NCBI GenBank assembly: GCA_016703105.1
Contig: JADJCS010000003.1
Location: 1-16,509 of the forward strand
Direction of reading: 5' to 3'
Source: Flavobacteriales bacterium
Lineage (GTDB): Bacteria; Bacteroidota; Bacteroidia; Flavobacteriales_F; PHOS-HE28
Length of the DNA stretch: 16,509 bases
The position numbers were made by a program, and so were the translations under genes. The notes under the pieces were generated by a model. That model did not search any database. It had not been told where the DNA came from and saw only the letters and a list, made by a program, of their open reading frames with translations. Below, piece after piece: positions 1-9,401 of the stretch (its first letter is position 1; every line of letters starts with the position of its first letter).

Positions 1-894
1 CAGCAGTGTGCTTTTGCCGCTGCCGCTGCCGCCCACGATCCTACGAGCTTGCCTGAAGTCTCCGCCAATTCGAGTATCGTGCAGGCCCACACGGCCGTTG
101 GGAACGCATACGCGATCCTCCGCCTTTGAACACGATGGGCTCCTTGCCGCGGCCTTGCATGAAACTAATACTGAGAATGTCACTGTAGTAGAGATCGGCT
201 GGCCGTTAGGCGGGCGGATCGAACTACCATTGGAGCACATAGTGATGCTCGCCGCTCCAGAGAAGCTGACCATTGAGCAATACGCCATCACCACCCAAGT
301 ACCGCATCAGAGGTTCTTCACCTGGGGCAGGTGTGAGACCCGCGGAGCTCAAACATGCATGTGGGCGTGCAAGTGCCGTGGATGGGTGAGGGCAGGCGCT
401 GGTGGGGCGTCGATGTAAAGAAGGTGGGCGACATCCTCACGGGTGGGCGCGTTCTGCTCCACAAAGGCCTCACACCGTTGGAACTCCTTCTTGGCCGATA
501 TTGAAGGTCTCGGAAACCGTGCCTACGAACTTCAAAGTCCTCCTTAGTTTCGGCCACACCCGCCTGAATGGATGAATCCGAGCAGATGGACCAGCACAAC
601 GAACTTGACGCTGGTTCAGCTCCTCGTTCACCCGCATGCGGCATCTTCAACACCCTGACGGAGTTGAGCGAAGTGCGCTTGCGTCCTTCCGGCTCTCACC
701 ACCAGTGCTATGGAAGGCGGTGCACGGGAGCATCGAAGGTAACAACGTCCGGCCGCCTGTCTGGCGGTGAATTGCTGGCGGAGTGGAACCGTTCCATGAT
801 CGCGCGACCACCGAGGCCGGCCTGCCTGCTCAGATCGGCCTTCGCGACGCATCGCGAAGAGCTGGAGCAGTGGTTTGATGATTCCTTCGTTCAT
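1..894 (-). CDS. TerB-like/ABC ATPase protein, N-terminal part, frameshifted, runs off left edge
   Basis: Reading the minus strand from an ATG at 892-894 gives MNEGIIKPLLQLFAM, then after frame changes the pieces LNSVRVLKM, VNEELNQRQ and KFVVLVHLLGFIHSG (about 560-670). Next come FVGTVSETFNI and KKEFQRCEAFVEQNAPTRED (about 430-530), ADLYYSDILSISFMQGRGKE and EPIVFKG (about 125-195), and at the left edge VGGSGSGKSTLL (1-35), a perfect Walker A motif. I recall this order, a helical TerB-like module, a middle region, then an ABC ATPase, from large Bacteroidota ATP-binding cassette proteins; that assignment is from memory of the family, not a search. The rest of the ATPase and any membrane part lie outside the window. 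The P-loop would bind ATP; the substrate cannot be told. At least four frame changes and several in-frame stops are present. The P-loop is secure; the family assignment is moderate. Confidence 0.6.
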
Positions 895-983
895 GGTTCT
901 CTCCGTCCGGCAGGTTTGAAGAAGAACATCCCTCTTTACGGGAGTGGGATGTCTGAAAGTTCCAGGAGCGACCCGGGGCGTTG

Positions 984-2341
984 CTATTGCTTGAAGTCAC
1001 CAGCATCACCGCGCATCCGGAGCCCGTTTTGAGGATCCAATTGGGCCTCGATCATCACATCCATCGAGCTGGCATCACCAGGTCCCAGGCGTCCGTTCGC
1101 ATGCTTTCGATTGGCGAACAGCAGGTTCCGCTCCGGTGCGGTGATCGTATACGGAGAAGACCAGGCTGCCGTCGCTCAAATCCGTCAGCAGGCCGCCACA
1201 CGATAGGTGGTCCCTGAAAAGAAAGGGAGCCCGAACTCCGCCACCTCATCAGCCCTGCAAAAGGGCACGGTAGAACCGTCCGTCAGGAATGTGGGAGGAG
1301 GTGATATGCTTGCTGCAGAGCGGTAGCGATGGTGTCGCATCGTGCGGACTGCAGGAGCTCCGAAAAAGCAGGAAGAGCGCGGGCAGCGCGGTTGCGGATA
1401 GAGGGGTCCTCGCGGTCGGATCAGGTACTTGGTGCGCAAGGTGTCTACTTGCTGAGCAATGGCCGTCAATTGTTCGGGCGTGACCGTTACGGACGAAGCT
1501 CCATTGATGAAAGTGGTCCGGGCCGCCACATCGGTCACCGGTTTCCTCGAACTGATATGTGTCTCGGGTACGTATCGAAGGCCTGCTCTGCTGTCCTCGG
1601 ATCCGGGCGCAAAGCGCATCGCACTGCTTCTTCCTTTATCGTCTGCTTCCATCAACGCGATGAGGTCGCCCAGCGCACGTCGCTGCTCCCCCTGACACGT
1701 TGTGCCACTTTCTCGCCGCCCTTGCCCTCGGTATGGCGAAGTGCGATGTAGCAAGGAACCAAGCCACCCACCAGCGATGAACACGCTTGAGACATCGCCC
1801 CGGTCATTGGCTCCTGCGGGCACGGATCCGAAGCCCCGAAAGCTCTCACCGCTCAACCGGAGCAGGCTATCCTGATTGTCTATGTTCTCCTTGAACCGGT
1901 CCAGCAGGGATCCATCGAAACGCACCGCCGCAAGTTCCAGGCGCGCCCCCACTGCTCAATGGTCTGCAGCGTAGCCAGCGCGCTTTGCCCGTCCTTGTGG
2001 ATAGTGGTACAGGCCACAGGTCAGCGCCATAGTTCCCCCATGGCCAAGGCCCCGACTGACCTTGGAGGTCAGCCTGTCTGGGCTCTGGCACGGTCCAGGA
2101 CGAGATATCCCGCTGGTACTGGGCGCCTGTGCTCCGGATCATGAAGGCGGTCCGGACCGGGAGGGAATACCGAAGAGCTTGCCTTCCAATGTTGACCACC
2201 CCACCGTCCGAAGGTGCCGTGGTCAGTGTATCGGCATTGGGTCACCGTTTGTGACCTGCCTTCCGGCCATTCACCACAAGCGGTGACGCCAGCGAGGAGC
2301 ACGAGGGCCACCCCACCTTTGGGAAGGCGATGGGATGACAT
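984..2341 (-). CDS. Lipoprotein, possibly DUF4270 family, heavily frameshifted
   Basis: An ATG at 2339-2341 opens a clear lipoprotein signal peptide: MSSHRLPK, hydrophobic GGVALVLLAG, then the lipobox V19-T20-A21-C22. The product is probably an outer-membrane or periplasmic lipoprotein. The likely stop is TAG at 984-986 (reading ...GDAGDFKQ*), giving a locus of about 450 codons. Readable pieces in different frames include DTLTTAP-like, FDGSLLDRFKENIDNQDSLL and LRLSGESFRGF (about 1830-1930), FINGASSVTVTPEQLTAIAQ (about 1440-1510) and NLLFANRKHANGRLGPGDAS (about 1075-1135). The length, the lipobox and a central 'FRGF' segment following a 'DSLLRLSGE' stretch resemble DUF4270 lipoproteins of Bacteroidota, but frame breaks stop me confirming it. 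A near-consensus -7 box (TACTTTCG against TAnnTTTG, minus strand, plus coordinates 2378-2385) lies about 36 bases upstream of the start; this is weak. The lipoprotein call is firmer than the family. Confidence 0.4.
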
Positions 2342-2796
2342 GCGAACAGGTAGCTCGCATGGTAGCGCGGACCGGGACGAAAGTAAAGGCCCTCGCGAGG
2401 AGCCCCGGGGGGCGGCCTGACCCACTTATCAACAGGAACAAGGGGATAGTCTCGAGCTCCGCACGGAACCGATGAGATGTTCGCCGAAGTCACTGTGCAA
2501 GAAACGGCCGTACCAGTTCAAGGCCTTCTTGGTAGGCGGGAATTTGATGGACTTCTTTGCAGCCCGATAGCATTTGTCCCAAACGGGAGTGCGGAGATCG
2601 CGTACAGCGAAGCTCGGTCTACTCCCGAGCGCATCTTCGTGTTAAGGGTGGGCATGAATTCAGAACGTGTTCCGAATTGAAATGACCGATCGGGTCGCCG
2701 AAATGTTGCCTGGGCAACGAACGTACTACCCCTTGCGCGAGCGGCAACGAGCCATCGGAGCAAAGTGACGTGCCCCATACGGCCCTGGACCTCACC
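2342..2796. other. Intergenic stretch with no recognised gene
   Basis: About 455 bases lie between the start of the lipoprotein gene and the stop of the surface-protein gene, both on the minus strand. Minus-strand frames give fragments such as MPTLNTKMRSGVDRASLYAI (about 2600-2660) and CYRAAKKSIKFPPTKKALN followed by WYGRFLHSDFGEHLI (about 2475-2575). The second reads like a real lysine- and aromatic-rich protein piece, but I cannot place it in a family. Because the flanking genes are badly frameshifted, a small broken gene here cannot be excluded. I see no terminator hairpin or RNA gene. Confidence 0.3.
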
Positions 2797-5185
2797 TCAG
2801 TCAGCCTTTACGCGATAACGATAGATATACACACCGGCAGGAAGCGGGGTGCCATTGAGCGTGCCGTCCTCGGCCGTGGCGATATCGGATGATTGGAAGA
2901 TAGTGGCACCTCACCTATCGTGCAACCTGATCCGCAATCCCTTTACGCCGATTTGTACCACCTGCCAGGTCTCATTGAATCCTATCTCCATCGGGAGTGA
3001 AGCTATTGGGGATGTGGTTAGCTCAAAATTGCGATCGACGACGATGGTGCGCGAAAATGGAATCGAGGCAACCCAACGTATCCGGAGATCAGAAGCCTCG
3101 ACCGAGTAGGTGCTTTGACCAGAAAGGTGGTCAATGGGTACTGTTCGGCAACGCCCGAGCCCGTGCACACCGAAATCCCACCACCACGAAGTAGCCCCAA
3201 AGGACTGGTCCATGAACGATATCGGGAAGTTGTTCACCCTAGCGCTCCTACCCCACCAAGGCGGCGAGCGGCATATTGATCCCGACACCCGCGACATCAT
3301 GGTCACTGATACCGCAGGCGTCGGTGACGGTTAATTCGTGGAGCGCGTATTGGACCCGGGGAATACAGCAAGGGTATCCGCCGATCCTCCGGGGAACCAA
3401 TCATAGGCGTACGGCTGTAGCCTGAACTCGGTGACCGCGCGCAGTGTGGGCCAGATCCCCGTAACAGACCATCGTATCCGGCGTCATCGCCAACACGCAC
3501 CGAGTGCAGTCCGGCAGTCACCGTCACCAGGTCGCCTGCAACCCGCCCAGCAGATATCCAAAGGGACTATCACTGACCCGCCTTGCGTGGTCGCAGTGGG
3601 TTTCAAGCACATTGGACCCGATCCCGAGATTTGGGGTCCACTGATAGCCCTATCCGGGGTCCCTCCTTGCACTTGCGTTGAACAATTGGACCGAGGTTTC
3701 CGGGCAGTACACCGTCACATCGGATTGCACGGTCACTGCGAGCGGCTGCATGATGGGAACCGCGATCGTGACCGCATCGCTTTCCGTGAGCACACCACAA
3801 TCATCCGTAACAGTGAGCATGCACATAGGTCGTTGTCTGACCTGGGGTTACTCCACCCGCTGAGCTGTCCATCCGGCACGCCTTGGTCCCAATCGAGCGT
3901 GTAGTTACTGAAGCCTCCTGAGACCACCGCGCTTCTCGGACAATGTGTTGTCGGTGCATTTCGCACGGTCACGTCGTTGCTCTTCATGACTACGGCGACG
4001 TGGGTGGGGCTTCCTCAAATGAAAGATCCGCACGATGACGGTATCCCCCACACCGGTCCCATCCATCACCATCAGAGGATGTTCTTCCTGTCCTTCGATC
4101 AAGCCATCCAAGACGCGGAGAACTGGATGTCGATCGAATCCTGACCTGGAAGGAAAGATCGCTTCCGCAGGTACGCCCGTGTAGTCGGTCGCTTCTCAGG
4201 CCGAAACCGCTCCAGGAGTGATCTCTCCACGGTGGGACTGTCTAGCAACAAAACCACCGCGCACGAGGTAAAGCCGAGGCGGTCCCACAACCTTCATAAA
4301 AGACTGTCACCCATACCACCTGAGACGCAGACTTTTCACCAACGCATCGAGATTCCGCCGTTCGGGAAACTACCCGCTTCGAGGAATACCGCTGAATCCC
4401 GCACCGTGTCGTTCGCATCGCCTACGACTATCTTGATATGGCAGGGTCTCCATGCATCATCTTGAGCGAGCGCTGTCATGACGGTTGTGAGTCCGTCATA
4501 CCGAACATATGTCGGGCTTGTGCCCCGCGGCGGCTTTGGTGCGTTGCCATGGTTTCGTCCACGTAGAACTGTGGGTTCACCACGTCGTTCACGGTACTCA
4601 TCGTCATATGGTCGGTGGTGGGTCGGATCAGTGCGATATCGATTTATTATTACTGTACGGCCCGATGATGCCAGGACCACTGAGGAAGAACTGGGAAAGC
4701 GTCATTGATGCTGTTCACGAACTCTAGGTACCCGGAGCCGAAGACGAAGTTGAACTTAAGGGAATCACCGGTCGGCAATGAAGTCGAACCCAATACCGCG
4801 CAATCGTTGACGTCCTGAATGGTGGGTTCATTTGCTGCGCGAGCAGAAGTAGGTCCGGGTCCTGAACGCTCATCCCCGTGACCGGTAGAGAGGAACTACC
4901 GCTGTTGTTCGACCTAGCGCGCCGGGAGATCCCCTGGTGGGGCTGCGATCACACCCGCAGCGATCCCCACGTTCGCATTGGTACTGTTGAATTCGCCAGC
5001 TTGACTACTGACCGTGTTCCCGGGGTCCCGTTGAAGGTGATATTGCTCACGGATACGCCCGCGCCCAACAACACGTTCTGGACGAGTTGCGGGGGGGTCC
5101 GGGTATTGGTGAGGACCAATTGCGCCGAACAGGGACCGCGTAACCAACGAGCAACGTCCAATGAGTCCGAGAGCAACATCCTCAT
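2797..5185 (-). CDS. Choice-of-anchor L / CHU_C surface protein (T9SS type B cargo), frameshifted
   Basis: A mosaic secreted protein of about 800 residues reconstructed across frames. From the ATG at 5183-5185: signal peptide (MRMLLS..., then LLVGYAVP-like), and AQLVLTNT as the mature start. The choice-of-anchor L domain follows: LVQNVLLGAGVSVSNITFNG, EFNSTNANVGIAAGVIAA, YDGLTTVMTALAQ and later HIKIVVGDANDTVRDSAVFL (about 4350-5130). A Calx-beta-like piece follows with GQDSIDIQF and DGLIEGQEEHPLMVMDGTG (about 4045-4145). Ig-like modules carry LTVTDDCG (about 3795-3818) and LTVTDACG (about 3311-3333). A PKD-like segment reads SFGATSWWWDFG (about 3190-3230). The C-terminus is a gliding-motility/type B sorting domain: IPNSFTPDGDRI (about 2980-3016), NETWQVVQIGVKGLRIRLHD, GATIFQSSD, and NGTPLPAGVYIYRYRVKAD before TGA at 2797-2799. 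By family knowledge it would be exported by the Sec and T9SS routes and attached to the surface. The stop inside the R-W-G motif (TGA at 2911-2913 in place of TGG) and many frame changes look like sequence errors. Confidence 0.85.
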
Positions 5186-5277
5186 GGACGCGCGTTACAT
5201 CCCGTCGCACGCGCGGTCTGCCCGTCGATCCGCTATTCATGGGTTCACAGCCGCGCTCCGGTCTAAACTTGTGTTTG

Positions 5278-7703
5278 ATGCCGCAATTCGCTGATGCGAT
5301 CATTCCGGTGGCCGTGCCGGGCGTCTTCTTCACATACGCCTTGCCTGAAGGCTTGACGTGGTGCCCGGGGTGCGCATCGGTACCGTTCGGCTCCGGCAGA
5401 AAGCTCTATGCCGCCAGCTGGTGCTTCGCACGCATCAACAACATCCGGAGCAACGCGCGGTGCGCACAGCGCTCAGTTCGTTGACCATCGGCCTGTGATA
5501 AGTCCCCAACAACTGAGTTCTGGCAGCGAATGGCGGACCACTACCTGTGCGGACTTGGGAGGTCATGCTCACCGCGATGCCGGGCCCCTTGTGCTCACGA
5601 GCAGCAATACCTGATCACCGCAACGGACCCACCGCGGAACACTCCGCCCGTACACCACGCTCGCCCCTCTTGCTCGCCGCTTTGGGAGAAAACAGCCAGC
5701 GATCACACTGGCCGAAGCGGGGGACCTACTGCAAGTGCAGGACCCATTGCGCGTGGTGAAGGAGCCTTGAACAAGGGGCCATCGGGCCGAAGAGGAACTC
5801 CGGCAGAAGTACTGCCCCGGGTGGAGGTTCGTCGCGCTCACACCGGACGCCACCAGCGAGAGCGCGCTCCACGCGTGGTTCGACCGGTTGCAACGCGCCC
5901 CCAAACAGCTCGCGCGGTGTTGATGAAGGGATCGAACCAGGACGTTGGCTGAGCGACGATCCTCCACTGTTCTTCTAGCCCGCTTGCTGAAAGCGGCGGA
6001 TGCCACGCGCGCTATCGTGGATGGGTTGGCGCGTGCAAGGGTTTGCTGCAGTCGACGGAAGGACCTGTCGATGCGCCTCCTATCGGTCCCAACCCGCGGG
6101 TCATGCCGATACCTCCCCAGCGCAGAACAGCGCTTGACGGCTCTTCGGACCAGTTTCACCCACCGATGCACACCTTCCAAGGGGTCACGGGGTCGGGTAA
6201 AACAGAGGTCTACGCGCATACGACCGATGCGGTCGTTCAGGCAGGTGGGCCAGGTGCTCTATCTCCTTCCGGAGATCGCATTGACCTCCACGCTCATCAC
6301 ACGGCCTAGGCGCGTTTCGGCGAACAGGTCGCCGTCTTCCATTCCCGTCTAACGGCACGTCAACGCACGGAGCTATGGATGGGATTAATGGAGCGACCCG
6401 AGGCATACCCGACGTAGTGGGCGCACGGTCGGCACTGTTCCCCGGTTTTCCTACACCTCAAGCTCATCATCGTCAGTGATGAGGAGCACGACCCCTCCTA
6501 CAAACAACAGGATCTCGCGCGCCGCGCTATAACGCGCGGGATATGAGCCTTGTGCTGGCCGAACTGTGACGCACATGTGGTGCTCGGCCCGCCACACCCT
6601 CCATGGAGAGCGCGCACAATGCGCGTCAGGGGAAATATGGTTGGCAAGGGGCTCGATGAGCGCTTCTCGGCCGAAGTGTGTTGCCCGCCGTACGCACGCT
6701 CGACCTGCGCGAAGCCCATAAGCGCAAGCGGATGCGCGACACTTCGCGCCCGAGCTGTTGGAAGCGCATCGAACGCACCGTGAAGCGCAAAGACCAGCGA
6801 TCCTGTTCCAGAACCGCCGCGGTTATGCACCGGTTTGGCAATGAGCAGGCGCCCATGTGCCTCGTGCGATCATTGCGATGTGAGCCTCACCTACCAAGCG
6901 TGACCATAGCCTGCGTTGCCATTACTGCGGGGCGTGTATACCCCCCACCGCGTCCGAGCTGCGACAGCCGTAGGTTGTGCACGATCGGGCTCGGCACGGA
7001 ACGCATTGAGGAGGAACTGGCCGTTCACTTTCCAGAGATATAATAGCGCCCTCGATCAGACACCGCACGTGGCAAGCACGCCTTGGAAAGCTCCTTCCGA
7101 TTTCGCCGAAGGCGCGATCGATGTGCTTGTCGGCACCCAGATGGTGACCAAAGGGTTGGACATGGAACGGGTCACTTTGCAGGGCATTCTCAGCGCCGAC
7201 CAACTGTTGCGGTATCCGGAGTTCAGGAGCGCACGAACGCGCTTCCAATTAATGGCCCCGGTGCAGGATGCAGTGGGCGCAGGACCGACCCCGGCGAGGT
7301 GCTCGTGCAGGCCTTCGACATTGCGCATCCTGTGCTTGGTTTCGTGATGGGACACGATGTCGATGGTTTCATACCCGTGAGTTGGAGCATCGCCGCGCAT
7401 TTCTATCCGCCGTTCTCCAGGTTGGTGCGCTTCACACTGAAACATCGCGATGAACAACGCGTCGCTGACGCCGCCCAAGCACTTGTGGAGCGCCTGCGCC
7501 TTCATTTCAACGATCGCGTCCCAGGCCCTGAAGTACCCGGAGTGGCCTGGGTGCGCGACCCTCCATATCCGTAATGTCCTCGTGAAGTTGGGTCGGGGAC
7601 ACCATGCTTCGAGAAGGATGAAGTGCGCGCCGCCTTCGAGGATCTACGCACCTCGGAAGCGCATGGACGCGTGCGGACGATCGCGGACGTGGACCCGATC
7701 CGA
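5278..7703 (+). CDS. priA: Primosomal protein N' (PriA helicase), many frameshifts
   Basis: PriA is the 3'-to-5' DNA helicase that restarts stalled replication forks. Starting at ATG 5278 the product begins MPQFADAIIPVAVPGVFFTY, then VPFGSGRKLYA, RPVISPQQL and MADHYLCGLG, the 3'-end-binding N-terminal domain. The helicase core has Walker A GVTGSGKTEVYA (6181-6216), a LPEIALTSTLITR segment, the Walker B/DEAH-type box SDEEHDPSYKQQD (about 6475-6513), and RYNARDMSLVLAEL just after. Part of the zinc-binding cysteine cluster survives as CDHCDVSLTY and RCHYCGA (about 6865-6935). Then IGLGTERIEEELAVHFPEI, VLVGTQMVTKGLDMERVTL (about 7126-7182), GILSADQLL, FDIAHPVLGFVMGHDVDGF, and a C-terminal domain with PPFSRLVRFTLKHRDEQRV, NVLVKLGRG and RVRTIADVDPI. 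The locus, about 810 codons, has the usual family length. No single frame covers more than a small part; the AGRAGR-type segment near 7255-7290 is garbled. The end is placed after IADVDPI because no in-frame stop follows there, so it is uncertain by tens of bases. Confidence 0.93.
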
Positions 7704-7763
7704 TCCCATACCCCGCGTTCGGCGTCACGCTCAGGCGAAGAGCCACGACACCAACTCCTGCGT

Positions 7764-8455
7764 TCACCCGCCGGGAACGAGGTCCTCACCATCCTTCTCG
7801 GCGCGACGAGACGACAGCCCGAGCGACGAGGACCATACCGGAACGATGGGTGGCGGCCGCGACCAACACGGGCGTTCCCGTGACAGGGTGTCAGAAGGGT
7901 AGTGCGCGTGCAATGCGATGGAGCGGTCCTTCTCCCCTCGTCGTGCGCCGTACTTCACGTCCCCTTGATCGGGGGTGCCCTGCGCGGCCAACTGAGCGCG
8001 ATCTGGATGGAATAGTCCGGTGTCAGGTTCGATCTCGATCAATGAATAGCGATCCCCTTCCGCCAGCCTCCTTCCCCGAGCCTAGCGATCTGCCCGTTCG
8101 GGCCCACACGTGCTTTCCGCGAACGCGCATCCTGTTCGAGGCGGTGTTCCAACGTGAAGGTCGCCGGGGTAACCCCCCTTCGACGATGGCCAGATAGGTT
8201 TTTACGGACCTGCCGTTCACGGAACAACGCGTTCATGGCGGCGAGCGCGATCGCGTTGAGCGCAAAGAGCAGCGCACCGCTCACGGGGGCGATCGAGCCG
8301 ATGTATCAGGCCGATATCCTGCCGCCGCGTACATCCGCTGTGCGATACTGAGCGCATCCAAGATCCGCACGCCGATCCGGTTGTGTCGGCATTCCACCGG
8401 TTTTCGGATGGCGATCAAGCCCGCCTCCTCCCAAAGCACGGGCAAGGCCTGCGTA
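7764..8455 (-). CDS. RluA-family RNA pseudouridine synthase, frameshifted
   Basis: The enzyme would isomerise uridine to pseudouridine in ribosomal or transfer RNA. In order on the minus strand: LPVLWEEAGLIAIRKPVG-like start (about 8390-8450), then LIHRLDRP (about 8290-8315), whose HRLD contains the catalytic aspartate of the RluA family. It continues VSGALLFALNAIALAAMNAL, FRERQVRK (about 8200-8290), TLEHRLEQDARSRKARVGPN (about 8090-8155), and IEIEPDTG, RAQLAAQGTP, GDVKYGARRGEKDRSIALHA (about 7900-8040). The stop is TGA at 7764-7766. About 230 codons and no visible S4 domain fit the short, S4-less subgroup. The frame breaks directly after the catalytic motif, in a run of five C (minus strand), and at several other points. 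The start is uncertain: a GTG gives VLWEE, and an ATG may have been lost. It sits directly downstream of panB and probably shares its transcript. The RNA target position cannot be told from sequence. Confidence 0.88.
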
Positions 8456-8458
8456 TCG

Positions 8459-9276
8459 TCAGATTGCTCGTCGTCACTCAGAAAATCGCGCGAACGAACA
8501 TCGCGGAGATAGGCGGACACCGCTTCGGTGATCACTTTGTGCGATCGGCATAACGCCGCAGAAAACGCGGATTGAAGGTCTGGTTGATCCCGAGCATGTC
8601 ATGCAGGACCAGGACCTGACCGTCCACCCACTGCCCGCGCCGATGCCGATCACCGGCACATGTACGCTCTGTGCCACCTCCGCCGCCAAACTGGCCGGGA
8701 TCTTCTCCAACACAATGGCGAAGCATCTCGCCTTTCGAGCAGCACAGCGTCTTCGCGAAGACGCTGCGCTTCGGCTTCTTCCCGGGCACGTACGACGTAG
8801 GTACCGAACTTGTAAATGCTCTGCGGCGTGAGACCCAAATGACCCATGACCGGGATCCCGGCCGAGAGGATGCGCTCCACCGAACCCAATACCTCTCTTC
8901 CACCTTCCAGCTTCACGGCGTGGGCACCGCTTTCCTTCATGATCCGGATGGCGGAGTTCAGCGCCCCCTTCGTGTTGCCTTGATAGGTGCCGAAGGGCAG
9001 GTCCACCACCACCAGGGCGCGCTGCACCGCGCGCACCACACTGCTGGCGTGGTAGATCATTTGATCGAGCGTGATGGGCAGCGTCGTTTCATGCCCGGCC
9101 ATCACGTTGCTGGCACTTGTCGCCTACCGTGATCACATCCACCCCGGCACTGTCCACCAGGCCTGCCAGCGAAAATCGTACGCCGTGAGCATGGCGATCG
9201 GTTGGCCGCCCGCCTTCATTTCCTGCAACACATGCGTGGTGATGCGACGAGCGTCCTTTTGTTCGTTCTGGGCCAT
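8459..9276 (-). CDS. panB: 3-methyl-2-oxobutanoate hydroxymethyltransferase (ketopantoate), frameshifted
   Basis: PanB transfers a hydroxymethyl group from 5,10-methylene-tetrahydrofolate to 2-oxoisovalerate, the first committed step to pantothenate and coenzyme A. From ATG 9274-9276: MAQNEQKDARRITTHVLQEM, KAGGQPIAMLTAYDF, then in shifted frames LAGLVDSAGVDVITVGD and MAGHETTLPITLDQMIYHAS. The Mg2+-binding and catalytic positions known from the E. coli enzyme are visible: VGDS (interrupted by one extra A), VVVDLPFGTYQGN, AVKLEGG and LEKIPASLAAEV. The end reads VLHDMLGINQTFNPRFLRRY, then VITEAVSAYLRDVRSRDFLS. The stop is inferred at TGA 8459-8461, one base out of the last readable frame. The length, about 270 codons, is normal. 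Frame changes fall near 9110-9170, about 8770 and 8600-8650, for example a shortened T run in the TAYDF(S)L segment. A consensus promoter box lies 17 bases upstream; the rluA-like gene follows at once. Confidence 0.95.
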
Positions 9277-9293
9277 GGGCTGTGATACGCGGC

Positions 9294-9301
9294 CAAAGCT
9301 A
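9294..9301 (-). promoter_or_regulatory. -7 box of panB promoter (TAnnTTTG)
   Basis: The minus strand reads TAGCTTTG here, an exact match to the Bacteroidota primary-sigma -7 consensus TAnnTTTG. It ends 17 bases before the panB ATG. No clear TTG -33 element is found 17-23 bases further upstream, so the assignment rests on the -7 box and its position. Confidence 0.5.
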
Positions 9302-9350
9302 ACGATCGCCATAGGCCGCTGGCTGGTCCAGTACACCGCTCCTCGTATCA

Positions 9351-9383
9351 TTGGCACGCGCCACCCGGACGCGTCTATCTTTG
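9351..9383 (+). promoter_or_regulatory. Promoter of the 9402 lipoprotein gene (TTG, 22 bases, TATCTTTG)
   Basis: TATCTTTG at 9376-9383 matches TAnnTTTG exactly and ends 18 bases before the ATG at 9402. A TTG at 9351-9353 lies 22 bases upstream of it, within the 17-23 base spacing reported for flavobacterial -33 elements. It faces away from the panB box at 9294-9301, so the two genes appear to share a divergent control region. Confidence 0.6.
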
Positions 9384-9401
9384 CCCCCCCATAGCAAGAT
9401 C

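Noticed and set aside
2911..2913. TGA recoded as tryptophan
   Set aside because: TGA ends several genes here (2797-2799, 7764-7766, 10464-10466) and TGG is used for Trp elsewhere. One TGA in an error-rich stretch is not evidence of recoding.
5278..7703. Programmed frameshifting or genuine pseudogenisation of priA
   Set aside because: There are far too many breaks, with no slippery-site pattern, and neighbouring unrelated genes show the same damage. Sequence error explains all of them together.
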